The notes: generated by a model from the sequence alone, not told the origin. Shown: positions 8,314 through 16,899, counted from the first letter of the stretch. The stretch: DNA of 57,263 bases from Sphaerisporangium corydalis (GCF_025506355.1 NZ_JANZYP010000068.1:1-57263), one strand, 5' to 3'. Numbers and translations are program-made.

Positions 8314-9285
8314 ATGGAATACGTACACCTTGGACGCGCCGGTCTCTCCGTGAGCCGCCTCTGCCTGGGCACCATGAACTTCGGCCCCGAGACCTCGGAA
8401 GAGGACTCGTTCGCCATTATGGACAGGGCTCACGAGCTGGGGATCAACTTCTTCGACACGGCAAACGTCTACGGCTGGAAGCAGGGGGAGGGGATAACCG
8501 AGAAGATCGTCGGCAACTGGTTCGCCAAGGGCGGCGGGCGTCGCGAGAAGACGGTCATCGCCACCAAGCTCTATGGCTCCATGGGCGACTGGCCGAACGA
8601 CGACCACCTGTCGGCCCTGAACATCCGGCGGGCGTGTGACGCCTCGCTCAAGCGCCTGCAGACCGACTACATCGACCTGTACCAGTTCCACCACGTCGAC
8701 CGGAACACTCCGTTCGAGGAGATCTGGGAGGCGATGGAAGTCCTCCGCCAGCAGGGCAAGATCATCTACGCCGGCTCGTCCAACTTCGCCGGATGGCACA
8801 TCGTCAAGGCGCAGGAGGAGGCCAGGCGGCGCGGCTTCTCCGGCCTGGTGTCGGAGCAGTCGCACTACAACCTGCTCACCCGCAGCGTGGAGCTGGAAGT
8901 GCTCCCGGCCTGCGACGACTACGGCCTCGGGGTGATCCCGTGGAGCCCCCTCGCCGGCGGCCTGCTCGGCGGCGTGCTCCGCAAGATCGACAAGGGCCGT
9001 TCCGCGTCCCCGACCATGCTTTCGGAGCTGGAGAAGCACCGCGACAAGGTCGAGCAGTACGAGGCGTTCTGCGATGAGCTGGGCGAGGACCCGGCCAACG
9101 TCGCGCTGGCCTGGCTCCTAGAGCAGACGGCCGTGACCGGCCCGATCATCGGCCCCCGGACGAACGACCAGCTCGAGGGCAGCCTCCGCGCCCTGGAGAT
9201 CAAGCTCGACGAGAAGGCGCTCACCCGTCTCGACGAGATCTTCCCCGGCCCCGGCGGCCCGGCCCCCGAGGCGTACGCCTGGTAG
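8314..9285 (+). CDS. Aldo/keto reductase
   Basis: A 323-residue (alpha/beta)8 NADPH-dependent oxidoreductase. The catalytic tetrad is visible: Asp 48 and Tyr 53 in FFDTANVYGW, Lys 85 in ATKLYG and His 126 in YQFHHVD. The sequence LGTMNFG and the C-terminal GPIIGPRTNDQLEGSL match the AKR11/YajO-type group. It reduces aldehydes or ketones in the cytoplasm. The start ATG is six bases after a -10 box and behind a palindromic operator, so it is probably induced by a MerR-type sensor, perhaps of electrophiles. A strong hairpin follows the stop codon. Confidence 0.93.
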   Translation: MEYVHLGRAGLSVSRLCLGTMNFGPETSEEDSFAIMDRAHELGINFFDTANVYGWKQGEGITEKIVGNWFAKGGGRREKTVIATKLYGSMGDWPNDDHLSALNIRRACDASLKRLQTDYIDLYQFHHVDRNTPFEEIWEAMEVLRQQGKIIYAGSSNFAGWHIVKAQEEARRRGFSGLVSEQSHYNLLTRSVELEVLPACDDYGLGVIPWSPLAGGLLGGVLRKIDKGRSASPTMLSELEKHRDKVEQYEAFCDELGEDPANVALAWLLEQTAVTGPIIGPRTNDQLEGSLRALEIKLDEKALTRLDEIFPGPGGPAPEAYAW

Positions 9286-9300
9286 ACCGGCATCGGCCAG

Positions 9301-9338
9301 GTGATCGGCGCGGGCTAGGTGACCAGCGCGCCGATCAC
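9301..9338. terminator. Inverted repeat after aldo/keto reductase
   Basis: GTGATCGGCGCG (9301-9312) and CGCGCCGATCAC (9327-9338) form perfect 12-bp arms with a 14-base loop. It sits 15 bases after the stop codon. There is no T-tract, as is common in actinomycetes. The right arm falls within the small ORF on the other strand. Confidence 0.6.
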
Positions 9339-9398
9339 CACGATGACCACGAGCAGCACGAGCACCGTAGGCAGCAACCAGCGACGAGGACGGTCCAC
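9315..9398 (-). CDS. Possible 27-residue membrane peptide
   Basis: GTG 9398 to TAG 9315 encodes a basic N-terminus (VDRPRRW) followed by one strongly hydrophobic helix (LLPTVLVLLVVIVVIGALV). The shape is that of a single-span small membrane protein with a positive-inside start. It lies between the aldo/keto reductase and thpR, just downstream of thpR on the same strand (10 bases), so it could be co-transcribed. The Shine-Dalgarno is weak and the ORF is short, so it may be chance; the clean hydrophobic pattern argues for a real peptide. Confidence 0.4.
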   Translation of the reverse strand: MDRPRRWLLPTVLVLLVVIVVIGALVT

Positions 9399-9408
9399 GC
9401 CATGGAGC

Positions 9409-9972
9409 CTAGCCGCGTCCGGTGAGTCGCCAGGAATCGAGCGTCTCGTAACGCACCACCGGCCCGAGATGGCTGCGCATCAGATGGACGGAGTCCGCGA
9501 GCCAGGGCGTCCCCGCGAACCCGCTCAGCCCCTCGATCAGCGGACGCGCGTCGACGCCCGTGCGCGGACGCGAGCGCGCGAGGGTCAGGTGGGGGTGGAA
9601 GGGCTTCCTGTCGGCGTGATCGGCCCCTGCGCGCCGCGCGCCCGCCGCCAGCGAGGCGGCCAGCCGGCTGAGGGTCGTCTCCCCGCCCGCCACGCCGAGC
9701 CACACGACCCGCGCCCGCGCGGCGGCGGGGAAGGTGCCCCCGGCCGCGAACGACAGCGTCATCGGGGGGTAGCGCGCCGCCGCCCGCGCCAGCCGCACGC
9801 CGAGGCCGGGCAGCACGCCCTCGCCGACCTCGCCGAGGAACGCCATCGTGACGTGCCACGTCTCGGGCGCCACCCACCGCAGCTCCGGCCAGTCCTTCCC
9901 GAGGGAGCCGACGGCCTCGGCGACCTCAGCGAGCCCCTCCGGGGGCGGCGACAACGCCACGAACAACCGCAC
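9409..9972 (-). CDS. thpR: RNA 2',3'-cyclic phosphodiesterase
   Basis: A 187-residue 2H phosphoesterase. Two catalytic HxTx motifs are present: HVTM (40-43) and HLTL (128-131, in PFHPHLTLAR), spaced as in ThpR/LigT proteins. The start MRLFVALSPP is the typical family N-terminus. The enzyme opens 2',3'-cyclic phosphates to 2'-phosphates and was first described as a tRNA-half ligase in bacteria. The gene start overlaps the 3' end of the upstream MFS gene by 47 bases in another frame, so MarR, MFS and thpR probably form one operon. Confidence 0.92.
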   Translation of the reverse strand: MRLFVALSPPPEGLAEVAEAVGSLGKDWPELRWVAPETWHVTMAFLGEVGEGVLPGLGVRLARAAARYPPMTLSFAAGGTFPAAARARVVWLGVAGGETTLSRLAASLAAGARRAGADHADRKPFHPHLTLARSRPRTGVDARPLIEGLSGFAGTPWLADSVHLMRSHLGPVVRYETLDSWRLTGRG

Positions 9973-11350
9973 CGCGCGTCCTTCCCGCAGCGAACCTGGT
10001 CAGCAGGATCGCGATTCCGACGCCCACCAGGCACATCACCCCGCAGATCACCATGCCGAGCCGGGGCCCGGCCAGCTCGCCGACCCAGCCGATCAGCGGC
10101 GCGCCGATGGGGGCGCCGCCGGTGAACACCAGGACATAGATTCCCATGACACGCCCGCGCATGGCGGGCGACGCCGCGAGCTGGACCGACGAGTTCGCGG
10201 CCGTGGTCGTCGTGATCATCGCCATGCCGGCGGGGACCAGCATGATCAGGAAGATCGGGTAGACCGGCGCCATGCCGGCGGCGATCTGGGCGACGCCGAA
10301 GCAGATGCCCCCGCCGATCAGCAGGCGGCGGGTCGGCCGCGCCCGCCGCGCGGCGAGCAGCGCGCCGCCGAGCGCCCCGACCGCGAACACGCTGGACGCC
10401 ACGCCGAACGACGACGCGTCCTGGCCGAACACCTGCTTGGCCATCAGCGCGATGCTCATCGAGAAGCTGGTGGCGAACATCGCCGCGAACGCCACCAGCA
10501 GGATCGGCATCAGCAGCTCGGGCCGGTGCCACACGTACCGCAGGCCCTCGCGCAACTGCCCCTTGGCCCGGGCCAGCGGCTCGGGGGTGCGCAGCTCCGA
10601 CGCGCGCATCAGGAACAGGCCGGTGATCACCGCCGCGAAGGACGCCGCGTTCACCAGGAAGATCGGTCCGGTGCCCCCCAGGGCGTAGATCAGCAGACCG
10701 GCGACGGCGGGCCCGACGACCCGCGCGAGGTTGAACGTGGAGCTGTTCAGGGCGATCGCGTTGGCCAGGTCGGCGCGGCCGACCATCTCCACGACGAACG
10801 ACTGCCGCGTGGGCACCTCGACGCAGGACACCAGACCGAGCATGAACGCCATCACGTAGACGTGCCACGCCTGGGCGTGACCGGTGACGGTCAGCAGGCC
10901 CATCGTGAGCGCCAGCATGCCGAGCAGGGACTGGGCGGCCATGAGCAGTGGCCGCTTCGGATACCGGTCGGCCAGCATGCCGCCCCAGAGGCCGAAGACG
11001 ACGATCGGCAGGAACTGCAGGGCGGTCGTGATGCCCAGGGCCGCCGAGCTGCCGTGGGTCAGCTCCAGGACCAGCCAGTCCTGGGCCGTGCGCTGCATCC
11101 AGGTGCCGACGTTCGACACCACGCTGCCGGAGACGAAGAGGCGGTAGTTGTAGTTGCGCAACGAGCGGAACATGCCGCCCGTCCGGGCGGCGGCGGCCGG
11201 GGGCCCGGGGGCGTCCTCGGCCTGGACGCCCCTGGTCTCCTCGGCCTGGACCTCACGGAGCTCCGCCCCCTCGACCTCGCGCAGCGCGGCCCGCGCCCCG
11301 GGTTCGGGAGGGTCGCCGGCGTCCTCGTCCACAACCTGTGGACGGATCAC
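9926..11350 (-). CDS. MFS exporter (EntS/MFS_3 type)
   Basis: A 474-residue transporter. The first ~65 residues are hydrophilic and acidic (Glu/Ala/Pro-rich). A 12-TM MFS body then begins at FRSLRNYNYRLFVSGSVVSNVGTWMQRTAQDWLVL, shared by the enterobactin exporter-like MFS_3 group; loop motif GMLADRYPKRPLL is motif A. GTG 11350 overlaps the stop of the MarR gene (GTGA), indicating coupling. It probably exports a drug or metabolite under MarR control. The N-terminal extension is unusual for the family and could be partly untranslated if a start nearer FRSL is used. Confidence 0.88.
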   Translation of the reverse strand: MIRPQVVDEDAGDPPEPGARAALREVEGAELREVQAEETRGVQAEDAPGPPAAAARTGGMFRSLRNYNYRLFVSGSVVSNVGTWMQRTAQDWLVLELTHGSSAALGITTALQFLPIVVFGLWGGMLADRYPKRPLLMAAQSLLGMLALTMGLLTVTGHAQAWHVYVMAFMLGLVSCVEVPTRQSFVVEMVGRADLANAIALNSSTFNLARVVGPAVAGLLIYALGGTGPIFLVNAASFAAVITGLFLMRASELRTPEPLARAKGQLREGLRYVWHRPELLMPILLVAFAAMFATSFSMSIALMAKQVFGQDASSFGVASSVFAVGALGGALLAARRARPTRRLLIGGGICFGVAQIAAGMAPVYPIFLIMLVPAGMAMITTTTAANSSVQLAASPAMRGRVMGIYVLVFTGGAPIGAPLIGWVGELAGPRLGMVICGVMCLVGVGIAILLTRFAAGRTRGAVVRGVVAAPGGAR

Positions 11351-11808
11351 ATCTGCGAGAGTTTCTCCAGGATCGGCGCCGCCGCCCGCAGCGCCGTCCG
11401 CTCCTCCGGAGACAGTTCCTGGAGCCGCTGGGCTAGCCACGCCTCCTTGCCCCTGCGCTCCTCCTTCAACAGTCCTCGGCCTGGCTCCGTCACGCTGACG
11501 GCCACCTGGCGGCGGTCGGTCGGATGCGGAGTACGGGCGAGCAGCCCCCGTTCCTCCAGCGCGGCGATCACCCGGGTCATCGAGGGGGGCTGCATCTTTT
11601 CGAGCTCGGCCAGCTCGCCAGGGGTTATCCCGGAATGCCGTTCGACGGCGGCGAGCGTCGCGAGCTGGGTGGGAGTCAGCTTGTGGGCTCCGGCCTGGCG
11701 CCGCAGCCGTCTGGTCAGTCGCGCCAGGGAGACGCGCAGCGCGGACGCCAGAACGGCGTCGCTGCGTAGGTCCAACAGGCGCCCCGTCTTGGGAGTGTTC
11801 ATTAGCAT
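11347..11808 (-). CDS. MarR-family transcriptional regulator
   Basis: A 153-residue winged-helix regulator. The DNA-binding core is visible: LTPTQLATLAAVERHSGITPGELAELEKMQPPSMTRVIAALEERGLLARTPHPTDRRQVAVSVTEPGR, with the DRR wing typical of MarR. It is first in an operon with the MFS exporter (4-base overlap), the classical layout for a ligand-released repressor of its own efflux pump. Two ATGs (11808, 11802) are possible; the first has AGG upstream. The operator candidate lies between its -10 box and the start. Confidence 0.93.
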   Translation of the reverse strand: MLMNTPKTGRLLDLRSDAVLASALRVSLARLTRRLRRQAGAHKLTPTQLATLAAVERHSGITPGELAELEKMQPPSMTRVIAALEERGLLARTPHPTDRRQVAVSVTEPGRGLLKEERRGKEAWLAQRLQELSPEERTALRAAAPILEKLSQM

Positions 11809-11832
11809 AAGTCATTACCTTTGCTAACTATA
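11802..11832 (-). promoter_or_regulatory. Promoter and probable MarR autoregulatory operator
   Basis: TTAGCA (11802-11807) and TGCTAA (11822-11827) form an inverted repeat with a 14-base spacer that covers the MarR start codon region. TATAGT on the minus strand (11827-11832) is a good -10 box abutting it. Repressor binding here would block its own transcription. Confidence 0.5.
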
Positions 11833-11916
11833 TACGACGTCTCATGATTCCTGATGGCCCGATATTTCTACAACCCCGTGCCCGCCGCACGAACCGGCCC
11901 GGATGCGAGGCTTCCG

Positions 11917-13182
11917 CTACCCGGCGGGGGCGGCGGGTACCGAGGGCAGCTCAGGTTCGCCGGAGGGCGAGCGCATCGTGCGCACGTCACGGGAGAGCAG
12001 GGCCAGCGCGGACGCCACGACGATCAGCGCCGCCGCGCCGTACTGCGTGGCCGAGAGCCCGGCCACGGCCGCGATCGGGCCGGCGAGCAGGGCGCCGAGC
12101 GGCATCGCCATGACCGAGCCGAGCGCGTCGTAGGCCGACACGCGGGCCAGCTTGCCGGGCGGGATGTTGCGGGCCAGCGTCACGCTCCACTGCACCATCA
12201 TCATCTCGTTGGCCATCCCCAGGAACACGGCGGTCAGGCAGAGCGCGGGGAGCGGCCAGAGCATGGCCAGCGACAGCGGCGAGACCGCTATGGCGCCGCC
12301 GAGGCACACCACGAACAGCATGGGCCTGCGCGGCGTGTACCGCAGGGACACCACCCCGCCGACGATCAGGCCGAAGGCCTCGGCGGCGGCGATCGCCCCC
12401 CAGGCGGCCGGGCCGCCGAGATGTTCCTTGGCGGCGGCCGGGCCGAGGACCTGGAACCCTCCGTACCAGGCCATCATGATGACGCAGAACTGCGCCACGA
12501 TCGCCCACAGCCAGGTGTGGGAGACGAACTCCGACCAGCCCTCCTTAAGCTCGCCGACCATACCGGGGCCGCGCGCCCGTTCGTGGCCGACGGCCCGGAT
12601 GGCGAGCAGCAGGGGGATCGTGCCGAGCAGGCCGGTACCGCAGGCGGCGAGCGCCCAGCCGGGGCCGACGGCCGCGACGACCACGCCCGCGGCGGCGGCA
12701 CCGCCCATCTGGGCGAGGTTCATCGCGAGCCTGCTGAAGGCGTTGGCCTGCTGGAGCATCGCGTCGGGCACGATCTTCGGCAGCAGCGCCTGCGACGCCG
12801 GATAGAAGATCGCCAGCCCCACGCCGGTCAGGGTCTCCAGCACGATCATCTGCCAGATGCGGGCGTGGCCGCTGAGCACCAGCAGGCCCAGGGTCCCCTC
12901 GCCCACGGCCATCATGACGTTGGCCGCGACGATCACCTTCTGCGGCGCGACGCGATCGGCGATGACCCCGCTGATCAGCGTGAACACCAGCGACGGGGCG
13001 ATCTGCGCCGCCAGGACGTACGACAGGTCGGCGGTGGACCCGGTCAGGTCCAGGACGGCGAACGAGACGCCGACCAGCGAGAACGCGAAGGACGCGGGAG
13101 CGAGGAGGCGATCGGCCAGCAGGAGCCTGAAGTCGCGGATCGCGAGCACGGGGAAGCGGCGGGCGAGGGCACGCCACAGCAT
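11917..13182 (-). CDS. MFS transporter (MFS_3 type)
   Basis: A 421-residue protein with about 12 hydrophobic segments, beginning MLWRALARRFPVLAIRDFRL. ISGVIADRVAPQKVIVAANV is MFS motif A. The PASQALLPKIVPDAMLQQANAF segment is typical of the EntS/MFS_3 family. ATG 13182 is chosen over 13230 because GGAGGGTGG lies five bases before it. It is separate from the MarR-linked MFS gene: 85 bases and a divergent-looking AT-rich segment lie between. The substrate is unknown. Confidence 0.88.
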   Translation of the reverse strand: MLWRALARRFPVLAIRDFRLLLADRLLAPASFAFSLVGVSFAVLDLTGSTADLSYVLAAQIAPSLVFTLISGVIADRVAPQKVIVAANVMMAVGEGTLGLLVLSGHARIWQMIVLETLTGVGLAIFYPASQALLPKIVPDAMLQQANAFSRLAMNLAQMGGAAAAGVVVAAVGPGWALAACGTGLLGTIPLLLAIRAVGHERARGPGMVGELKEGWSEFVSHTWLWAIVAQFCVIMMAWYGGFQVLGPAAAKEHLGGPAAWGAIAAAEAFGLIVGGVVSLRYTPRRPMLFVVCLGGAIAVSPLSLAMLWPLPALCLTAVFLGMANEMMMVQWSVTLARNIPPGKLARVSAYDALGSVMAMPLGALLAGPIAAVAGLSATQYGAAALIVVASALALLSRDVRTMRSPSGEPELPSVPAAPAG

Positions 13183-13276
13183 GGCCACCCTCCGATCACC
13201 TGCGAGAAACCGACGTTCGAGCCTAGCCACGCCGCCACGGGCCCGGCAATCGAATATCGGCCGCGACCTCGCCGAG

Positions 13277-13372
13277 CACGCTCGCGGGGGTCTCGCGAGG
13301 CACGCTCGCGGGGGTCTCGCCGGACGCGCTCACCGGGGTCTCACCGGACGCGCTCGCGCGGGGTCGTCCCGC
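13277..13372. repeat. Four degenerate 24-bp tandem repeats
   Basis: Units at 13277-13300, 13301-13324, 13325-13348 and 13349-13372 share CGCTCGCGGGGGTCTCGC-like sequence. The first two differ only at the last bases. They lie between the ABC exporter stop (13405) and the MFS start (13182). On the minus strand one frame reads SGETPASA-like octapeptides, but that frame is not the ABC exporter's frame. Confidence 0.8.
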
Positions 13373-13404
13373 GGGATTCTCGCCGGACGTCTCCCCGCCG
13401 GTCC

Positions 13405-15168
13405 TCACCCGAGCTGGGCCGCCTGGAGGCCGGAGTAGGCGCCGCGGCGGCGGACCAGTTCGTCGTGGGTGCCCGTCTCCACGACGCGGCCGTCCTCCAT
13501 GACGACGATGCGGTCCGCCGTACGGATGGTCGACAGGCGGTGGGCCACCACGAAGACCGTCCTGCCGGCGACCAGCCGCGCGAGCGCCTGCTGGATGAGC
13601 GCCTCCGACCTGGTGTCCAGCGCGGAGGTGGCCTCGTCGAGGATGAGCACGCGTGGGTCCCTGATGAGGGCGCGCGCGATGGCGAGCCGCTGCTTCTGCC
13701 CGCCGGACAGCCGGGCGCCGCGCTCCCCCACCACCGTGTCCAGCCCCTCGGGCAGCCGGTCCACGAACTCCAGGGCGTTCGCGTCCCGCAGGGCGTCCCT
13801 GAGCGCCTCGTCCGGCACGTCCGTCAGCCCGTACAGGACGTTGTCCCGGACGCTCCCCTCGAACAGGATCGACTCCTGGGGCACCACCGACACGAACCGG
13901 CGGTAGGTGCGCAGGTCGAGCGACTCCATGTCGCGGCCGTCCAGCAGGATCCGCCCGGAGGTGGGCCGGAGGAAGCCGATGACCAGGTTGAGGATGGTCG
14001 ACTTGCCCGCCCCGGAGGCGCCGACGAGGGCGACGGTCTCCCCCGGCGAGACGGTCAGCCCGAAGTCCGCGACCGCGGGGCGGTCCTCGCCGTAGGCGTA
14101 CGAGACGTCCTGGAACTCCACGACCCCCCGGACCGAGTCGATCTCGGCCTTGCCCGCGTTGTTCTCCAGGTCCGGCGCCTGGAGCACCTCGCCGACCGAG
14201 CGCACGGCCTCCATGCCCTTGCTGATCACCGGCGTGAGGCTCATCAGCGTGGTCACCGCGGAGGTCAGCGTGGCGAAGAAGGCGCTGAGCATCACCACGT
14301 CCCCGGGGGTGATCGCGAGCACCTGGTAGTACGCGACCCACGCCGAGCCCGCGAGGAAGCCGACGCCGAGCGCGTTGAGGGTGATCCACGCCAGCGCGCC
14401 GAACCGGCCGTTGAGCAGGTCCAGCCGCAGGCCCGTCCGCAGGACCTTGGACAGCGTCCCGTCGACCCGGTTGATCGCGTCCTGCTCCAGGCCGTGCGCC
14501 CTGGTGATCGGGATGAGGTGCGTCATCTCGGTCACCCGCGAGGAGAGCCGCTCCACCTCCTGGCGGAAGCTCTCGTTGTCGGAGCGGAGCCGGTCCCGCA
14601 TCCGCCTGACCAGGAAGGCGGCGGCCGGCACCACGACGAGGAACACCGGCAGCGCCGCCGGCACCCGCACGGCGATCACGACCAGGCCGCCGCCGAGCAT
14701 GCACAGCGCCCCGAGGCCCATGTCCCCGCCCTGCTGGAGCATCTGCTCGACGCTCTCCACGTCACGGATGACCTTGGTCTGCAGCACGCCGGCGCTGACC
14801 CGCGAGTGGTAGCCGATGGAGAGCTGCTGCATCCGGCGGCACAGCGCCGACCGCAGGTTCGTCCCCATCCGGCGGACCGCCCCGCTGAGGAGGCGGATGT
14901 AAGCCAGGTGGAAGGGGTAGTTCAGGATCAGCAGGACGAGCAGAACGCCGATGTTGGCCCACAGCCGCCAGATGGGCAGGTGGCCCACCACGACGTCGAC
15001 GATGTTCGCCGTGACCAGCGGCAGCAGCCAGGTCGGGCTGTGCTTGACCACGTACGCGCCGAACGCGAGGGCGATGCGGGCGCGGTCCTCGCGGAGCAGG
15101 TAGGCGAGCGTGCGTACCGGATGCTCACCCCGGTACCGGTGATCCAGCGCACCGTGCGACACGGCCAC
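13405..15168 (-). CDS. ABC exporter, fused membrane and ATPase domains
   Basis: A 587-residue half-transporter: six-TM ABC exporter domain (about 25-320), then an ATPase with Walker A GASGAGKST, Q-loop VVPQES, signature LSGGQKQRLAIARAL, Walker B VLILDEATSALD and H-loop VVAHRLSTI. It works as a homodimer, or as a heterodimer with a partner not seen here. The GTG start at 15168 has GGAGGGG about nine bases upstream. It stands alone as a transcription unit on this strand. The substrate (lipid, peptide or drug) cannot be deduced. Confidence 0.93.
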   Translation of the reverse strand: MAVSHGALDHRYRGEHPVRTLAYLLREDRARIALAFGAYVVKHSPTWLLPLVTANIVDVVVGHLPIWRLWANIGVLLVLLILNYPFHLAYIRLLSGAVRRMGTNLRSALCRRMQQLSIGYHSRVSAGVLQTKVIRDVESVEQMLQQGGDMGLGALCMLGGGLVVIAVRVPAALPVFLVVVPAAAFLVRRMRDRLRSDNESFRQEVERLSSRVTEMTHLIPITRAHGLEQDAINRVDGTLSKVLRTGLRLDLLNGRFGALAWITLNALGVGFLAGSAWVAYYQVLAITPGDVVMLSAFFATLTSAVTTLMSLTPVISKGMEAVRSVGEVLQAPDLENNAGKAEIDSVRGVVEFQDVSYAYGEDRPAVADFGLTVSPGETVALVGASGAGKSTILNLVIGFLRPTSGRILLDGRDMESLDLRTYRRFVSVVPQESILFEGSVRDNVLYGLTDVPDEALRDALRDANALEFVDRLPEGLDTVVGERGARLSGGQKQRLAIARALIRDPRVLILDEATSALDTRSEALIQQALARLVAGRTVFVVAHRLSTIRTADRIVVMEDGRVVETGTHDELVRRRGAYSGLQAAQLG

Positions 15169-15270
15169 GCGACCACCCCTCCGCTTTTCCGACCTCCTAC
15201 CGACACAAGATCATATATCAGGACAAAGCGCTACACCGTGAACTCCCCGTCTCGGCCAGGTGAACGCTCG

Positions 15271-15300
15271 GACCCCTCCGGACCCCTCCGGACCCCTCCG
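15271..15300. repeat. Three perfect 10-bp tandem repeats
   Basis: GACCCCTCCG occurs three times in a row, followed by a GACGCGTC segment and several GGTGCGTC-like near-repeats to about 15390. The 217-base gap between the ABC exporter and the cyclase-like gene (15169-15385) holds no gene that I can see. Confidence 0.85.
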
Positions 15301-15385
15301 GACGCGTCACGGTGCGCCGGGGCCGGTCAAGGTGCGTCCCGGTACGTCCGGGTGCGCCGCGCGCGTCAGGGTGCGTCCGCGCGCG

Positions 15386-16033
15386 TCAGGTCGTGACCTC
15401 GCGCGAGGAGGCGGGGGGCGCCGGCTCGCCTGCGGCGCTCGACGGGCTCGGGACGTACAGCCACGCCTGCCGGTCGAACGCCTTGCCCCGCGCCCGGATC
15501 TCGGTGAACCGCGAGGCCGGCGGCTCGGTGCCGCCCGATTCGGTGAACGCGGCGAACCCCTCCGAGGAGAGGACCGCGGCGACGAGGGTGACGTCCGGGT
15601 CGCTGTCGTCGAGCGCCGCCACCAGGGGCTCGCACCGGAGCAGGCGGTGGACCTCGTTCACCGCCCTGGCGATGTCCGCGGTCGCGGTCCCCTCCTCCAC
15701 CGGCCCGACGTGCAGGGCCACCCGCAGCCGGAGCCCGAGGCCGTGCTCGCAGATCTTGAGATCGCTGCTCGCGAGGTCGCCCTGCAGATCGTCCAGGAAC
15801 GGATGGACCAGCAGGGGCAGCGTCTCCGCCGGGAGCAGCGCGACGATCTCGTGACCCGGGCGCTGCAGCAGCGACACCGACCGCCACGCTTCTCCGAGCG
15901 AGTTGCGCTCACAGATGCCGGTCAGCAGCGAATGGATCTCATGGTAGAGAACCGGCAGCAGCACATCGGGCTGCTGACCACACCCTTGCACGTCGACCGC
16001 GAGAACCGCGCGAAAAGGCTTCGTCTCAGACAT
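15386..16033 (-). CDS. Nucleotide-cyclase-fold-like hypothetical protein
   Basis: A 215-residue soluble protein. It starts MSETKPFRAVLAVDVQGCGQ, resembling the first strand of class III nucleotidyl cyclases, and has LRLRVALHVGPVEEGTA (the R-x-G-x-H-x-G-like segment) and VNEVHRLLRCEPLVAAL (resembling the N-x-A-x-R segment). The metal-binding aspartates are not both obvious, so catalysis is doubtful. Similar degenerate cyclase-fold proteins are common in actinobacteria. The C-terminus is a Pro/Ala/Ser tail. GGAGGG six bases before ATG 16033 supports the start. Fold assignment is moderate; function is unknown. Confidence 0.75.
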   Translation of the reverse strand: MSETKPFRAVLAVDVQGCGQQPDVLLPVLYHEIHSLLTGICERNSLGEAWRSVSLLQRPGHEIVALLPAETLPLLVHPFLDDLQGDLASSDLKICEHGLGLRLRVALHVGPVEEGTATADIARAVNEVHRLLRCEPLVAALDDSDPDVTLVAAVLSSEGFAAFTESGGTEPPASRFTEIRARGKAFDRQAWLYVPSPSSAAGEPAPPASSREVTT

Positions 16034-16254
16034 CTAGCCCTCCGATCGTCTTGAGGAGTGATCCAAACTGTGCGGCACCGAACTTGATGCTTCTGTCAGA
16101 AACCGGACATCCGCGGGGTTCGGCCACCAAAGCCTCACCCACCGGCAACCCCGCACAACGTCATGGGCCAGTATCGCGCGGTCAGCACGACGCGGTCATC
16201 GTCACGCGTTCGCTGTCACGCGGTCCTGGACGACAAAAGGCGGCCCCCGCGGGC

Positions 16255-16770
16255 TCAGGAGAGGTCGAGCCGGTAGCGGAGCTCGGGCACGGCGGTGCCG
16301 CCGACCTCCCACATCGAGCGGGTGCCGTCCATGCCGAATCCGGCCGACCCGTAGAAACGCCGCGCCCGTGCGTTGTCCTCCAGCACCCACAACAGCAGCC
16401 GGCGCAGATGCCGTTCCTTGGCCGCCGCCAGCGCCGCGTCCATGAGGGCGTGCCCCGCGCCCGTGCCGATCACGTCGGGACGGACGTACAAGGCGTAGAT
16501 CTCCCCGTCGCCGGCCTGGGCGTCGGGATCGCGGCACGGCCCCATGGCCAGCCAGCCCACCACGACGCCACCGGACTCGGCCACGAGGTCCAGCGCCCCG
16601 CCGTCGCGCCGGGCGAACCGCTCCCGCCGTACGCGGACGTCCTCCTCCGGCGACATCCCGTCCAGGTACGCCTGCGGCACCATGCCCGCGTAGGCGGCCC
16701 GCCAGCTCGCGATGCGCACCGACGACACCGTCTCGATGTCCGCCTCGCCCATCTCGCGCACAAACACCAT
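16255..16770 (-). CDS. GNAT-family N-acetyltransferase
   Basis: A 171-residue acetyl-CoA-dependent transferase. It begins MVFVREMGEADIETVSSVR, then IASWRAAYAGMVPQAYLDGM, common in this actinobacterial GNAT group. The acetyl-CoA loop is VRPDVIGTGAGHALMDAAL (R/Q-x-x-G-x-G/A form) and the C-terminal ENARARRFYGSAGF is the standard GNAT beta6/alpha4 element. The acceptor is unknown. The divergent gene starts 130 bases away. The 221 bases between this gene and the cyclase-like start hold no visible gene. Confidence 0.88.
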   Translation of the reverse strand: MVFVREMGEADIETVSSVRIASWRAAYAGMVPQAYLDGMSPEEDVRVRRERFARRDGGALDLVAESGGVVVGWLAMGPCRDPDAQAGDGEIYALYVRPDVIGTGAGHALMDAALAAAKERHLRRLLLWVLEDNARARRFYGSAGFGMDGTRSMWEVGGTAVPELRYRLDLS

Positions 16771-16887
16771 GCCGCCCCGTATCCCCTCGCCCGCGACGCC
16801 GCGCCCAGCATGACACGCGGCACGGGTCGTGACGTGCACGGGGATGTCCATCTTCGGCAGGTGATTGAAGGGATACGGATCGTTATC

Positions 16888-16893
16888 TAGTCT
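16888..16893 (+). promoter_or_regulatory. Candidate -10 box, leaderless MetE-like gene
   Basis: TAGTCT ends six bases before ATG 16900; no Shine-Dalgarno precedes that ATG. Confidence 0.4.
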
Positions 16894-16899
16894 CGCGGG

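Noticed and set aside
11854..15396. A 1180-codon open frame on the plus strand across the MFS, ABC exporter and promoter regions.
   Set aside because: It is antisense to recognisable genes, its product is an Arg/His/Asp/Gly-rich mixture without domains, and it exists only because high G+C coding DNA has few stops in that frame.
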